Shown here: piece by piece, positions 11,471 to 21,601 of the stretch
Position numbering within the stretch: position 1 is the first letter of the stretch
Layout: each line of letters starts with the position of its first letter
NCBI GenBank assembly: GCA_947561395.2
Contig: OX387183.1
Span: forward strand, 9,289,402-9,353,401
DNA length: 64,000 bases
Reading direction: 5' to 3'
Source: Buxus sempervirens
Taxonomy: Eukaryota > Streptophyta > Magnoliopsida > Buxales > Buxaceae
Notes under the pieces: model-generated
Databases searched by the model: none
What the model was told of the DNA's origin: nothing
What the model saw: only the letters and a program-made list of their open reading frames with translations
Position numbers and translations under genes: made by a program

Positions 11471-14232
11471 TGTGAGACATGGGAAAAATCACCGGAATGA
11501 TCATCCCTCCGTCAACACACGGGCTCAACACAAAAGTGGGAGAGTCGCCACCATTCATGATTTTGGGGTGAGAATGGACACCAAAATATTTAAAAATCAT
11601 CAAAAAGTGCAAAAATGCCAATTCTAAGGTAAAAATAACCCTACTTGAAAATCAAATCCAGAGATGGGTAAGGGGATTAGATTATGAACGGGGGAAGGTG
11701 TTAGGCACCCCCATTCATCCACACAAAGTGGTTGCCAAGTGTATGTTCATGCAAAAATAGAAAGCTTGCTAAAATCATAGAAAACTTTGAAAAAGGACTA
11801 ATGTATGATATTTTCACATGAAGATCTAAATGGATTCTAGATCCTCTCTTATGTCAATATCATTCCTGGAATATCTCAAAAGATGGAAATTAAAGCACAA
11901 GTTGCTCAAAAACCAAGTTGAATCAAATCTGGAAAATTCGGTAAAAAGTATGCCATTTGCCTTGAAATCATTCAAATCCAATTTTAAATTGAACCAAACC
12001 AAATCCATTTGAAAGATTAGGGTAAATAAGAGTCTCATGCAAAATTTCACTTCATTCCGATAAAAATCCTAGGAGTTATGCTCCTTTGAAGTTGCTGCTG
12101 GGGATTTTTAAAAGTGATAAGTGGGCAACTTTGGAAAATTTCATAGAAAAATCCACTCCATAACAATCCACGAAATTTGGTGTGATTGAAGTTTGTATAG
12201 CCATCTTTCAAAAGAAACTAGCTTCATACAAAAATCCCTTCGGATGTGCCTTGGGTGGTCTCCCGAACAGGCCCCGAAGATCACAGATTTACCCAGAAAA
12301 GTACAAATGAACAGTTCTGAGTAAATCGGCTACCAATAATTCAAATGGAATCCAAAAATTATGAAACCAACTGGATTTGAAAATAGACTCATAAAGGAGT
12401 ACTCAGAAACAAAAATCACTCAAATCGGACTTAAATCGAACACATGGCGCTCCGTCGAAGTGACAAGTTCTGTATTTGAACCTGAACTGTTCACTCAACT
12501 TCGACAGAGAGGTGTCAAAAATCCGCTAGATAGAAATTTGTGAAATTTGGTGGACATAAACTAGACAGCCTCACCTTTCTCATGGTTCTGGAATCGCCCC
12601 AAAATTCATCCGGATGATGAAGTTATGGGCGTCCGAAGTAAGGGTACAGGTGCTGTCAAGCTAAGCCATTCTTGAAGAAAAACCAAATCCGAAAATTGAT
12701 AAAAATGTGTGATTCGTGCAAGATGAACACAAATACTTTAAAAATCATCCAAAAGACATTCCAGAATTGATTGAGACCATTTATTTGAGATTTATCACAA
12801 TAAATGCAATAAACCCCAAATATGAGCCTATCCCGCCAAAATAGTGATATGTATGTGCAAGTGTAAAAAAACCAAACAAGATCAATAGCATGCATACATA
12901 TTCATCCAAATAGGGTTCTAAGATAGCCTAGGGTTCCGTTCCATTATCGTTTCCCTCTGTTCTCTCTCCCCGTTAAACACGGTTCTTCAAGATAATCAAG
13001 GGTACTTTGAATATGGAACGGTTTACGATCAATCAAAAAGGCCTTATGCTACATGGGTTCTAGCACTAGGGTCAATCCCCAGTCTCTTTTCTCCTAGATC
13101 TGCCTTCACGTTTTACGACTAGGGGAGTCTTGAGATACTTTGAGCCGGGGAAGGATTTCCACACATACAAACAAAGCTTTACACTACAGAAAGGTAGAAG
13201 AAGAGATCTAGATCTAGGAATGTAAAGACCGAAAATAAAAGGAAAAGTTGAGGCTTACCTGAGTTCTGGAGGCGATTCCGCAGCGGTTTTCTTCTTCTCT
13301 TGGAGTTCTTCTTTGCGAGAATTCAAAACAAGAGTTGAGTGCCCTTTTTGCTTAAGGAGGAGGCTCCTATTTATAGGCAAAGGTTAGGGTTAGGGTTGGT
13401 GAGATTGGTAGACACAACATAATGTCTATAGCCCACCAACCTTAACCCTAAGGCTATTTCCGAGATTTCCCCTCATTTAATGAGGGATATGATGGTAAAA
13501 GTGAAAAGCTCTCGGAAAACCCTAATTTTGAGCAAAACTAGCGTATCCGGCATGTCAGGCCGGATACACTAGAGCTTTAATGTATCCGGCCTATGATGCC
13601 GGATACACTAAAGGCTCCTTGTATCCGGCACTTGAGACTGGATACAAAGGAAAGTACTTGTATCCGGTCTGAGTTGCCGGATACAAGGAAAAAAGCCTTT
13701 TTTCCAAATTTTAACACAGGCAATACTTATTTACATGTAATATCGTTTAAGTAAATGTCCTCGTATTTTTTACATGTAAATAAGCAAACACCCCCCCATT
13801 TGAATCCATTAAAAATAGTTCCAGACCCAAATTCCAAGTGAATAAAAAGTCAACTTTCCAGTTCTAGGCAAAATTCCGATTTTTCAGGTCTGGAAAAAAG
13901 GTTCAATATGTTAAAACCAAGGTATTCGCCAAGATTTAAAATCTCAAAAAATTCTTTTATGCAATAACATGGCTAAAAACCTGATTACCGGGAAAAATTA
14001 ACTTGAAATTTGGCTTTAAAAAATATTTCATTTTCTGGGGTCAAAAGTCAACAAAATTCAACCGGAAAAAGTTTGACTTTGCACAAAAGATTGAATTCGG
14101 GCCTTTTCCTTTTCCGTTTTGGATTCAAATGGGTTAAGTATCTCAAACCCAATGCAAAGAATTGAAAATTCCAATAAAATATTTCTCTCCTTCAAGATTT
14201 ATCAAAAATCGTGCAATTTTGGGGTGTCTACA
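11471..14232 (+). mobile_element. Nested solo LTR, related family
   Basis: It starts TGTGAGACATGGGAAAAATC and ends GGGGTGTCTACA, with the 5-bp duplication ATCCG (11466-11470 and 14233-14237). The same ends are found at 57493-59295, in another LINE. Internal landmarks shared with that copy are AGAGTCGCCACCATTC, GGGGAAGGTGTTAGGCACCC and TCACGTTTTACG(A/G)CTAG. It contains its own TATCCGG palindromes at 13541-13690. No coding sequence was recognised. Confidence 0.88.
13541..13690. repeat. Palindromic TATCCGG modules, third cluster
   Basis: Four successive modules of the form GTATCCGGC ... GCCGGATAC with different loops (CATGTCAG, CTATGAT, ACTTGAGA, TCTGAGTT), separated by spacers such as ACTAAAGGCTCC. 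Stems are conserved while loops vary, which suggests selection on, or repeated gene conversion of, the hairpin form. The third is degenerate (ACTGGATAC). Confidence 0.75.
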
Positions 14233-14439
14233 ATCCGGTATACATGTCCGGATACAAATCAAAAAATTACGGATTTGCCCTTCAACTTGACCGATTCGAC
14301 CGATTTGACCCTTTTTGATATCTACGGATCGCCCGTGCGACTTTTTTTATATTTAAGATTTAGTCTCTAAGATATTTTGCTGCGTTGGCTGCCACGTGTG
14401 CAGTTCCTGCGCCACGTGTGCAGTTTCCGGTTTTTGCTG

Positions 14440-14885
14440 CTCTGAAACTTCGACAGATCATATCTCACTCATCTGAACTCCGATTTGAGCAAACTAAATT
14501 GCGTTGAACTTGTATCGGAGCCCTCTATTTAATGACATGGGGCTAAACACTTGTCACGGGGTTTGAGGAAAAGTCAACTTTTGGCCCTTCCTTAAGTTTG
14601 ACTGCCCTTCGAAGCTTCATCCGGATTCCGATTCCTGCAAACCCAGTTGCGTTGGAACCGTGTCGAGATCCTTCATCCAATGGTATAGATCAAGATATTT
14701 GGCACGGAAATCGAGGAAAAGTCAACTCTTGACTTTTCCTCAAGTTTGACCGCCTGCAGAACCTTCATCCGGACTCCGATTCTTGCAAACCCAGTTGCGC
14801 TGGAACCGTGTCGAGATTCTCTATCCAATGACATAAAGCGAGGTGGCCAATTTTCATTAGTTTTAAAAGGTCAACTTTCCATCCC
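14440..14885 (+). repeat. Tandem repeat, about 145-bp unit, near the LTR 3' end
   Basis: About 2.7 copies of a unit containing GAGGAAAAGTCAACT, TTCATCCGGA(C/T)TCCGATTC, AACCCAGTTGCG(T/C)TGGAACC and GTGTCGAGAT. The anchor GAGGAAAAGTCAAC occurs at about 14567 and 14712. A related single unit, in reverse orientation, is seen near 60390-60470 in the LTR copy at the end of the window. Confidence 0.8.
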
Positions 14886-14961
14886 TCAGGGTTTGACTTT
14901 TTAGCCGGGTTTTGCATTTCTGGCCTTTTCTGGAGCGCAAAAATGAGGTGCTTACAATAAT

Positions 14962-16569
14962 ACTAGGAAGAATGTCCGACAACCTTGAAGCCAAAATCTT
15001 AGCAATAATCTTATAATAGAAGTTACAAAGGCTAATTGGGCAGAAGTCCGAAAAGGAACCAGGCTAGTCCACCTTGGGAATAATAGCAATATGAGAAGCA
15101 GTGAAAGAGATGGGAAGGTTACCTCCATTAAAAAATTTAGTAACAGCTGCCAGTAAGTCGTCTGCAATAATGTCCCAACAGCTTTGGAAGAACCAGCCAG
15201 TAAAGCCATCTGGACCTGGAGCACTGTCCGGGCAAAGGTCAAAAGTAGCTTTCTTAATTTCCTCAAGAGATGGCGGCAGGGTGAGCTTCACATTTGCATT
15301 TGCATCCAAGATTTTAGGAATGAAATCCACGGAATCATTAATAGTATGAGAAGCAGAAGTGAAGCAATCAGAAAAATAAGAAACAGCCTCATCCTGGATA
15401 CATGGATTGTCAGAAAGCCAACCATTGCCTGACAACAAATTTTTATGCTTTTGGACTTGAAGGGAAGCATGAAAGAACTTTGTGTTACAGTCCCCTTCTT
15501 GGAGCCACTTAACTCTGGATTGCTATCTATAAAAGGATTCCTGTTGGGAGATCGTAGAAATTAGCTCCTTCTTTAAAGAGTGGAGAAGCTCTAACCTTGG
15601 CTGATCCCACTTATTCTGTAGGTCATTTTCTAGGTCTGAAATTTTCAGAGATAGAGTCTCAACTCTACGATGGATGTCACCAAAGACCTCCCAATTCCAC
15701 TTCCGGAGAATCCCTCGAAGGTGCTTTAATTTTCTAGAGAAGACATACAATGGAGACCCCCACAAGGTAGGGTTCCATGCATCTTTAACCACGTCCAAAA
15801 AAGAGTTGTGAGAGATCCACATTTTCTGAAATTTGAAAGAAACCACACCAGAAGGTCTCATAGGTTGCTCAAGAGATAACAATAAAGGACAGTGATCAGA
15901 GCAAACCCGGGGCAAATGGGAAACTTTTAAGGTAGCTGCAGCATGAAGACCCTGATGATTAACCAAAAGTTTGTCCAGCCTGGCCCAAATTCTTCTTTGA
16001 CCCATCTGATCATTGCACCATGTAAATCTATCTCCACAAAAACCTAAATCTTGGAGACCAGCACATTGAACAAAATCTTGGAAGTCATGCAAGGATCTAG
16101 TGTCGGGATGTCTACCTCCAAGCTTTTCCTCAACGGCAAGGATGGCATTGAAATCATCACCAATAAGCCAAGGGTGACTAACATAAGCAGAAAAAGCCAT
16201 CAAGTCGTTCCAGAGATTCCGCCTCTCAATCGCTTCACATTTAGCATAAACATACGTTATCATGAAGGGAGAAAAAAGGATGTCACTATTCGGATTGATC
16301 AATGCAATAACATACTGATCCAAAGCCACAATGATATCCAACTGAATAAAATCAGACCAGAAGACCCAAATCTTGCTATCATTTTCATGATTAGAAAAAT
16401 AATTTTTCAGCTTTATTCTTTTGGCAACAAGTTTGCATCTCTTTGCATTAGACATGGGCTCAAGAACAGCAAGCAACTGAATCTTATGGGAAGAAACATG
16501 AGATTTCAGCATGTTGACAGAATCTGGGTTGGCAGCACCTCTGATATTCCAGACCAATGTGTTAATCAT
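14962..16569 (-). pseudogene. LINE A ORF2, endonuclease and first part of reverse transcriptase
   Basis: The AP-type endonuclease starts MINTLVWNIRGAANP at 16569. It keeps the GDDFNAI motif, the RIWARLDKLLVN segment and the terminal SDHCPLLL motif, all typical of the EEP fold. A TAG at 15523-15525 interrupts the frame just before the linker WLQEGDCNTKFFH. The same frame then enters the reverse transcriptase (PDSAPGPDGFTGWFFQSCW) and meets another stop at 15064-15066. The coding sequence is broken at 14957-14961 by the outer LTR element and continues at 8486. Confidence 0.88.
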
Positions 16570-16575
16570 TAAAAA

Positions 16576-18474
16576 CTAATAATTTGATTTGGGGATGGTC
16601 TGAACCTTAGACCTTGTGGAGATGCTAGAGGCTGCTTTTGATCTTTTCTTCTTTGATATCTGAGATGGAGGAGATAAATGAGGATCATCCCTGATGGGGT
16701 TCGGAGAATTTCTGTCTGGACAACCCAATGAAGCCCCAACTCTTTTTGATAACTGTATGTGATCTGTTAATAGGACTTTCTTAGCATGATCAAGGGAATC
16801 AAAGCTTTGCACGAATTCAGAGCTGGTAGGACACAATGACAGGGCCTGGATTAATGAGTTCTTTGTCTGAGTTAAGTGAGAACCAGCACTTTGGTGTGCA
16901 TCAAAAAACAAAAGGTGGGAGCCTTGCGAACCAGGAAGACTTGTCATGCTCTTTCGATTAAAATTCTCCTGATTCCCATCTGCTCCAAAACCCTTAACAG
17001 TAGCTAACGAACTGGGATTGAGACCCTCCATCAGGGTAGAAGAAGAGACCCTTGCCCGGTGAATTAAATCTGATGTTTCCAGCAATTTATAATGTGAGAG
17101 ATCACAAACTATCAGGTCGTTGGCTTTGGTAACCACAGCATTTTCTCCCCCTTGATTCTGCATGGCTGCATCTTGAACACAAGAAGAGGAAGTAATGACC
17201 TGCTGTAATGTGCATCAAACCCCCGGAGAATCAAATTGCTCCCTAGCAATCGCTTGCACACGGACATCATCGGAACCAGCACCTGAAGTAGGAGCGACAC
17301 CTCCTGATTGCTCACTAACAGCAGCCCCGATTCCACATGATTCAGGAAAACACCTTTGAGGGTGGACAACAGAAGGAGGAGCCGGTAAAACAGGTGAATG
17401 AAATGGAGAGCTAGAGATGATCATTTCAACCGGAGGAGGAGCAAGCTGGACAGCATCTGAACCAGCACCTGGAGAAGGAACTTCACCTCCTGAACCAGGC
17501 TCAGGCATGTCAGCAGCTGAACCAGATGGTTCATCTAAAACTATAGCTTGAGGGAGCAGATCAAAGGTACCTTCCATTGAGGGGAAAACCGAGAAGAAAC
17601 CGTTCTTCACAAATGACTGAGAAGCCTCCTTTCTGTTATGAGGATCCTTCACTTTACAATTGGAGATAGAATGCCCTCTATGGAAGCAATGACTGCAGTA
17701 AGGGGCGACATTCTCGTAGAGCACTGTTTGCCATTTCCCAAAATCACCACCCATCCCAACCTAGATCTTTTTAGGCATGGGTTTCAAGAGGTCAAGAAGA
17801 ACACAAACTCTTGCTAGACTAGGTCTGGTAAGATGCCAAGTTGGAGAGTCTACTGTTAGTGGACGCCCAATAACACCAGCAATGGAGAAGAGGTAAGAAA
17901 GAGGGAATAAGTTGAGAGGAAGTTGAGGAAAGGATAGCCAAACTGGGGTCAAGGACGATTCCTTAGCATGATTAAATCTGTAAGACCATTCAAATAGCCT
18001 GAAAGCAAATCCTTGGATGATGTAGGATTCTCTTGTCCAAGCTTTGATAAAATCACTCTCAACATGGAACCTGAAGAGGAGGTGCTTTGAGTCAATAACC
18101 CCAACATGATGAGGCCCTTGGATACCCCAAGACTTGGTCAGATGCTTCCTCACAACATCCACTGATGGACGACCATTGAGGAACTTAGCAACCAAATCAA
18201 GCTTGAAGGGATCCACGGACTTGTTGATGTCAGAATCAGAGAAAATCACTGCCAGGTGCCCCTTGAAGGAAGAGGCCTGCTTCCTGGGGATAGATGCATC
18301 CTCCACCTGCAAGGCTGCTGGCAAAGCTGAGACAACATTGGCATAGGACCGTGGAGGGTCAGGAGGAATGGAGGAAGAACCTCCCTGAAGGTTGACAGCC
18401 ATGGGGACGACGAGAAGGTGAGCAGACAGGCCAGAAGGTGAACAGTCAGGCCAGAAGATGAAAAGACTCCTCAA
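16576..18474 (-). pseudogene. LINE A ORF1: DUF4283-type nucleic-acid-binding protein with zinc knuckle
   Basis: ORF1 proteins coat LINE RNA. One continuous frame runs through this block but is cut by stop codons at 17761-17763 and 17215-17217. The N-terminal part shows the DUF4283-like region (for example GHLAVIFSDSDINKSVD, FRLFEWSYRFNHAKE, TPVWLSFPQLPLNLF). After the first stop comes a CCHC zinc knuckle (CSHCFHRGHSISNC). The C-terminal part is low-complexity, rich in Pro, Ser and Gly. The most likely start is the Met of MAVNLQGGSSS, slightly inside the open frame. The ORF1 stop is followed after 6 bases by the ORF2 ATG at 16569, a tight arrangement expected for ORF2 re-initiation. Confidence 0.85.
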
Positions 18475-18609
18475 ATGTTACTACACTCCAAAGCTTCACT
18501 CAGTGGCTTAACAAAAGCTGTTGAAAAGATTAAAAACGCCCAAACAACGAGACATTTTTGTATTGATTCAGTTGAACAACTAAGAAGTAATCAACCAAGA
18601 AGTAATTCT

Positions 18610-18611
<2 letters not shown>

Positions 18612-18650
<39 letters not shown>
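18612..18650. repeat. (TA)n microsatellite
   Basis: About 19 TA units without interruption. It lies between the target duplication of LINE A and the minus-strand gene at 18855-19214, in its 3' flank. Confidence 0.97.
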
Positions 18651-18654
<4 letters not shown>

Positions 18655-18854
18655 GAACGGAGGTCTTTTTTCACTTACATCCCAATGGCAACTTACGGTA
18701 TGGCTTACAAAAACTAAATTGAGAATTTTAGAGTCATAACCCCAAATCGATAAAGGAATTACAAGCAAAGAGAAGTTGGATTAGAGCCAATCCGTAATTC
18801 TTCCTGGTTTCATGATGAAATTGGACGAGACGAATCTCCATGGAGAGAAACTGG

Positions 18855-19214
18855 CTACCATGGTTGTTTTGGCATGGACATCCAGGCACAGTAAGCGCAA
18901 ACAATCTTCTGAGACATGTAGATATAAACGGCAAACGAGAAGCTCATTAACATCAAGTCTTTCCAGTCTCCTTTCTGCTTAGGGCTCAATTCATGCTTCA
19001 ATCCCTTCCTGAGCTTCTGAATACCCCTGTAAATTATTATAAACAGATGATTGTTTCCCTTTTCCTTCTCCTTCTTTGTCTTCAAATACGACGAACCGAT
19101 CGGTTCGCGGCCTTGGCAAGATAAGCAGATATGATTTCTTGAAGTAGATCTGCTAGTGGGAGTTGAAGTGTTGATGGTGCGGATAGGATGGCCAATTGAG
19201 AGAGAAGCAGCCAT
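18855..19214 (-). CDS. Small plastid-type single-membrane-span protein, unknown function
   Basis: A 119-residue single-exon frame. The first about 35 residues (MAASLSIGHPIRTINTSTP...) are rich in Ser, Thr and Arg and poor in acidic residues, like a chloroplast transit peptide. A basic, Lys-rich middle follows (KTKKEKEKG), then an amphipathic stretch IIYRGIQKLRKGLKHEL. A conserved-looking C-terminal block, GDWKDLMLMSFSFAVYIYMS then KIVCAYCAWM, contains one predicted membrane span. I recall small uncharacterised plant proteins with a similar C-terminus but cannot name one. The start is the only Met before the transit-like region. No frame damage is seen, so it may be functional. The nearest transposon junction is LINE A, about 350 bp downstream. 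Confidence 0.65.
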   Translation of the reverse strand: MAASLSIGHPIRTINTSTPTSRSTSRNHICLSCQGREPIGSSYLKTKKEKEKGNNHLFIIIYRGIQKLRKGLKHELSPKQKGDWKDLMLMSFSFAVYIYMSQKIVCAYCAWMSMPKQPW

Positions 19215-19750
19215 GGAAGATTGAACTAACTTGTGTGGTTGGGTCTGAGAAGAGCTGCATAAGATATTTCATTTCTTGGGTGCTTTGAATAGGACTGGGG
19301 TTCCAAGCGAAGGGTCAGGTTTTGCCCCATGTGAAAGGGACACAAAAGATAACCCATCATTCCATTAATATAAAAGAAAATATCTGCGTCTTTTCTCATT
19401 TTGTTTTTTTATATTAATATAATTTGTAAATAACATTATAAAAGGGAGGATGCTTGTGTCATCTCTGATGGGTTGCAAGAATGTGATATGTATAATATCA
19501 TCTACCACTTTTTGATAACCTGACCATCTATAGCTAAAAATAAGTGAAATCTACACTATCATGTAAAGGGTGAAATCTACACTATCATATAAAGGGAAGT
19601 CAAGAGATGTAGCCTAAATTTTGGTTCCTCATATATCTCTTTGAAAGTTTAAAAGACTTTAATTTCTAGTAACTTCACATTATGTCTAATTCTTTTGAAT
19701 GCCTCATAAATTTAAATGTGTGACATGTATTGGCACACACTAGTAGGTGT
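19215..19750. other. 5' flank of the small plastid-type gene
   Basis: Intergenic, AT-rich sequence that should hold the promoter of the minus-strand gene. No clear TATA box was placed with confidence. A short direct repeat GTGAAATCTACACTATCAT occurs at about 19546 and 19569. Nothing else was recognised. Confidence 0.4.
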
Positions 19751-19985
19751 TAGGGGTGTAAACGGGGATTCGGATCGGATCCACCAAGATCTGAATCTGA
19801 TTAAGTTATAGGATATCTGAATCCGATTAAATATCCGACGGTTCATACTTGATACTGAATCTGAATCCGAATTCGATTAAATGTTTGAATTTGAAAAATC
19901 CAATTAAATAGGCTTTGTTTACATAATTACATTGAATAATACTTCAAATAATCTTAAAATCAATATCTTAGGTTCATATTTAAGA

Positions 19986-20036
<51 letters not shown>

Positions 20037-20277
20037 TTAATTTAAAATAAGAATATTAAAATTACTTAAGCATCCTTATAAATCTAAGAAAATTACAAAC
20101 ATATATGTAATTTAATTGGACTCGGACCTTAATTGGGCGGATATGACCCTGATTCGAATCCGAATCTGATTTTTTGATCCAAATTCGACCCAACGGATAT
20201 TTAAACGGTAAAAAATCCAATTATTTAATCGGAAACGGGCGATAAATGAGTAATGATCCGACCCATTGATAGCCCTA
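19751..20277. mobile_element. hAT-type MITE
   Basis: It starts TAGGGGTGTAAACGGGG and ends CCCATTGATAGCCCTA, so both ends are TAGGGNTRT-like when read inwards. The 8-bp sequence GTAGGTGT flanks it (19743-19750 and 20278-20285). It contains a long (TA)n run at 19988-20031 and GGATCGGATCC- and ATCCGAC-type subterminal motifs. It has no coding capacity. Confidence 0.88.
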
Positions 20278-20285
20278 GTAGGTGT

Positions 20286-20980
20286 GAGACTTGGTTTGAT
20301 TGAAACCAAGAACTAACTGGCATAAACCGACTCTATGTTCGTTTTCAACGTGTATGGTTTGCTTTAATTTGGTTCTTAGATTTGTAAATCGAACTAATTT
20401 GATTTGGTTTTCGGTTGATGTCTCAATCGAGTTGAATCGACTGAGACTAAAACTTGAAAATAAAAATGCGCTTTACTAAATTAAATCGAAAAGAACATAT
20501 ATATATGTATGCATGATAGGTTCAATTTTTGGGAAGTGATTGGTTATTAGTTTGGTTGTTTTGAGTATAGATTGACAGGTACAAACCCTGGTTTGGTTTT
20601 AGGTTGACGTCAATCAAACCAAATCGGACCAAGATGCACCCCTACAAGTATTAGAAGATCCAAAAGTGTCCTCCATCAGTAACACGTTTAAATATTGAAG
20701 AAAATGTAGATATTTGATTTTGGGCCCTACAGGGGAGGTTTTAAAACATACTCTTGGCTTTTGGATAGAATTGAAACAACTAGAAAGTATGTGAGTGAGG
20801 TTTGTGATTATGAGTAAATACAATGGTGGAAGAAAATTCTAGCTTTTTCTATAATTTTTCTAAAACCCTACCGGAAAGTTTCAAGAGTGATGAACCTTTG
20901 TTTTCGACAGTGATCATTGTCTCTTCGGATCTATCAAGACTCTTCGGTTGGTACCAATCTCTTCTCTCTCTAAGGTTTTT
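20286..20980. other. Spacer, partly MITE-like, left of LINE B
   Basis: Contains several TTTGGTTTGATT and AATCAAACCAAA motifs in both orientations and ends a possible element at GATGCACCCCTA (20634-20645), but no 8-bp duplication was found. The part 20650-20980 has no recognisable gene. It adjoins the T-run (A-tail on the minus strand) of LINE B. Confidence 0.4.
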
Positions 20981-20992
20981 TTTTTTGGTGGG

Positions 20993-21450
20993 GAAAAGAA
21001 GAACACCTTCAACGATCTTAAAAGGGTACAACCACGCCTATCATCAAGTAAGATAGGGGAAATACAAGGAGGGGCAGAACCAACCATAAACAAGAGTAAT
21101 TATCCAAGGCAAAGTTTGCAAGGCGATCTGCAACACGATTGCCTTCTTTGAAAATATGAGAACACACAATATCCTCAAAATGAGACATTTCAATCTTGAT
21201 CTGGGCCAAAACACCATCAATACTCCAAGGATGGACCAGGTCATGCGATGCAGAATTTGGATAAGGGACAAAGAGTCACCTTTAAGGATAACATATGCAC
21301 ATTGTAAGGACCGAGCTAGCTTAAGACCTTCAAGATGCAGAAGCTTCAGCAGTAATAGTAGAGGAGGCATAGAATTCCGATGCAAACCCCGCAATAAAGA
21401 TACCATTGGAGTCTCGAATTACACCTCCAATTGATGCTCTCAGTTGTGCT
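20993..21450 (-). pseudogene. LINE B block 3: RNase H C-terminal part and tail
   Basis: Frames show RASIGGVIRDSNGIFIAGFA, ITAEASA, LEGLKLARSLQCAYVILKGD and HIFKEGNRVADRLANFALD, the successive motifs of a plant LINE RNase H, spread over more than one frame. It follows directly from the KVNVDGAFRQA segment at 28096-28160 once the Copia insertion is removed. It ends a short way before the poly(A) tail. Confidence 0.85.
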
Positions 21451-21601
21451 AGATAAAAAATGAATAACTGATGATTGAGAAGTCTCACCACACTGAAACA
21501 AGGTGGTGGACATGTATATTTATATGTAATTCTGTTAACCATTTACAAGAGATAAGCTGTAAGATACAAGATTCAAAAAATTAGATGAATCGGTCAAACC
21601 A

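Larger units (their letters stand above)
8487..14956 (+). mobile_element. Long solo LTR-like element (Tat/Ogre-type) inserted in LINE A
   Basis: It starts TGTGCGCGCGTGGG and ends GAGGTGCTTACA, with the 5-bp duplication ATAAT (8482-8486 and 14957-14961). Removing it rejoins LINE A ORF2 in frame at PSII/SREQ. Without the nested LTR it is about 3.7 kb. No gag-pol, tRNA-primer site or polypurine tract was recognised, so it is read as one long LTR. The sequence GAGTCGCCACC near the start and the shared 12-bp end TGTAAGCACCTC (reverse) link it to the copies at 11471, 47350, 57493 and 60275. Naming it Tat/Ogre-like is recall of similar GAGTCGCCACC and GTTAGGCACCC motifs in long plant LTRs, not a search result. 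Confidence 0.8.
5720..18508 (-). mobile_element. Full-length LINE (non-LTR retrotransposon) A, split by LTR elements
   Basis: The LINE lies on the minus strand and is flanked by a perfect 14-bp duplication TAACAAAAGCTGTT (5706-5719 and 18509-18522). Its 3' end is an (AAAT)n-type tail, read as TTTTATTTATTTATTT at 5720-5735. ORF1 (18474-16576) and ORF2 (16569 to 14962, resuming 8486-5949) are present. The 8487-14956 block is a later LTR insertion, so the LINE itself is about 6.3 kb. Several in-frame stops make it inactive now. Long tail-side and 5' sides both reach the duplications, so it is not 5'-truncated. Confidence 0.92.

Noticed and set aside
20279-20645. Second hAT-type MITE next to the one at 19751-20277
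   Set aside because: The right end GATGCACCCCTA is convincing and the left end TAGGTGTGAGACTTGG is similar, but flanking 8-mers do not match and the arms are poor. Kept only as a possible relic.
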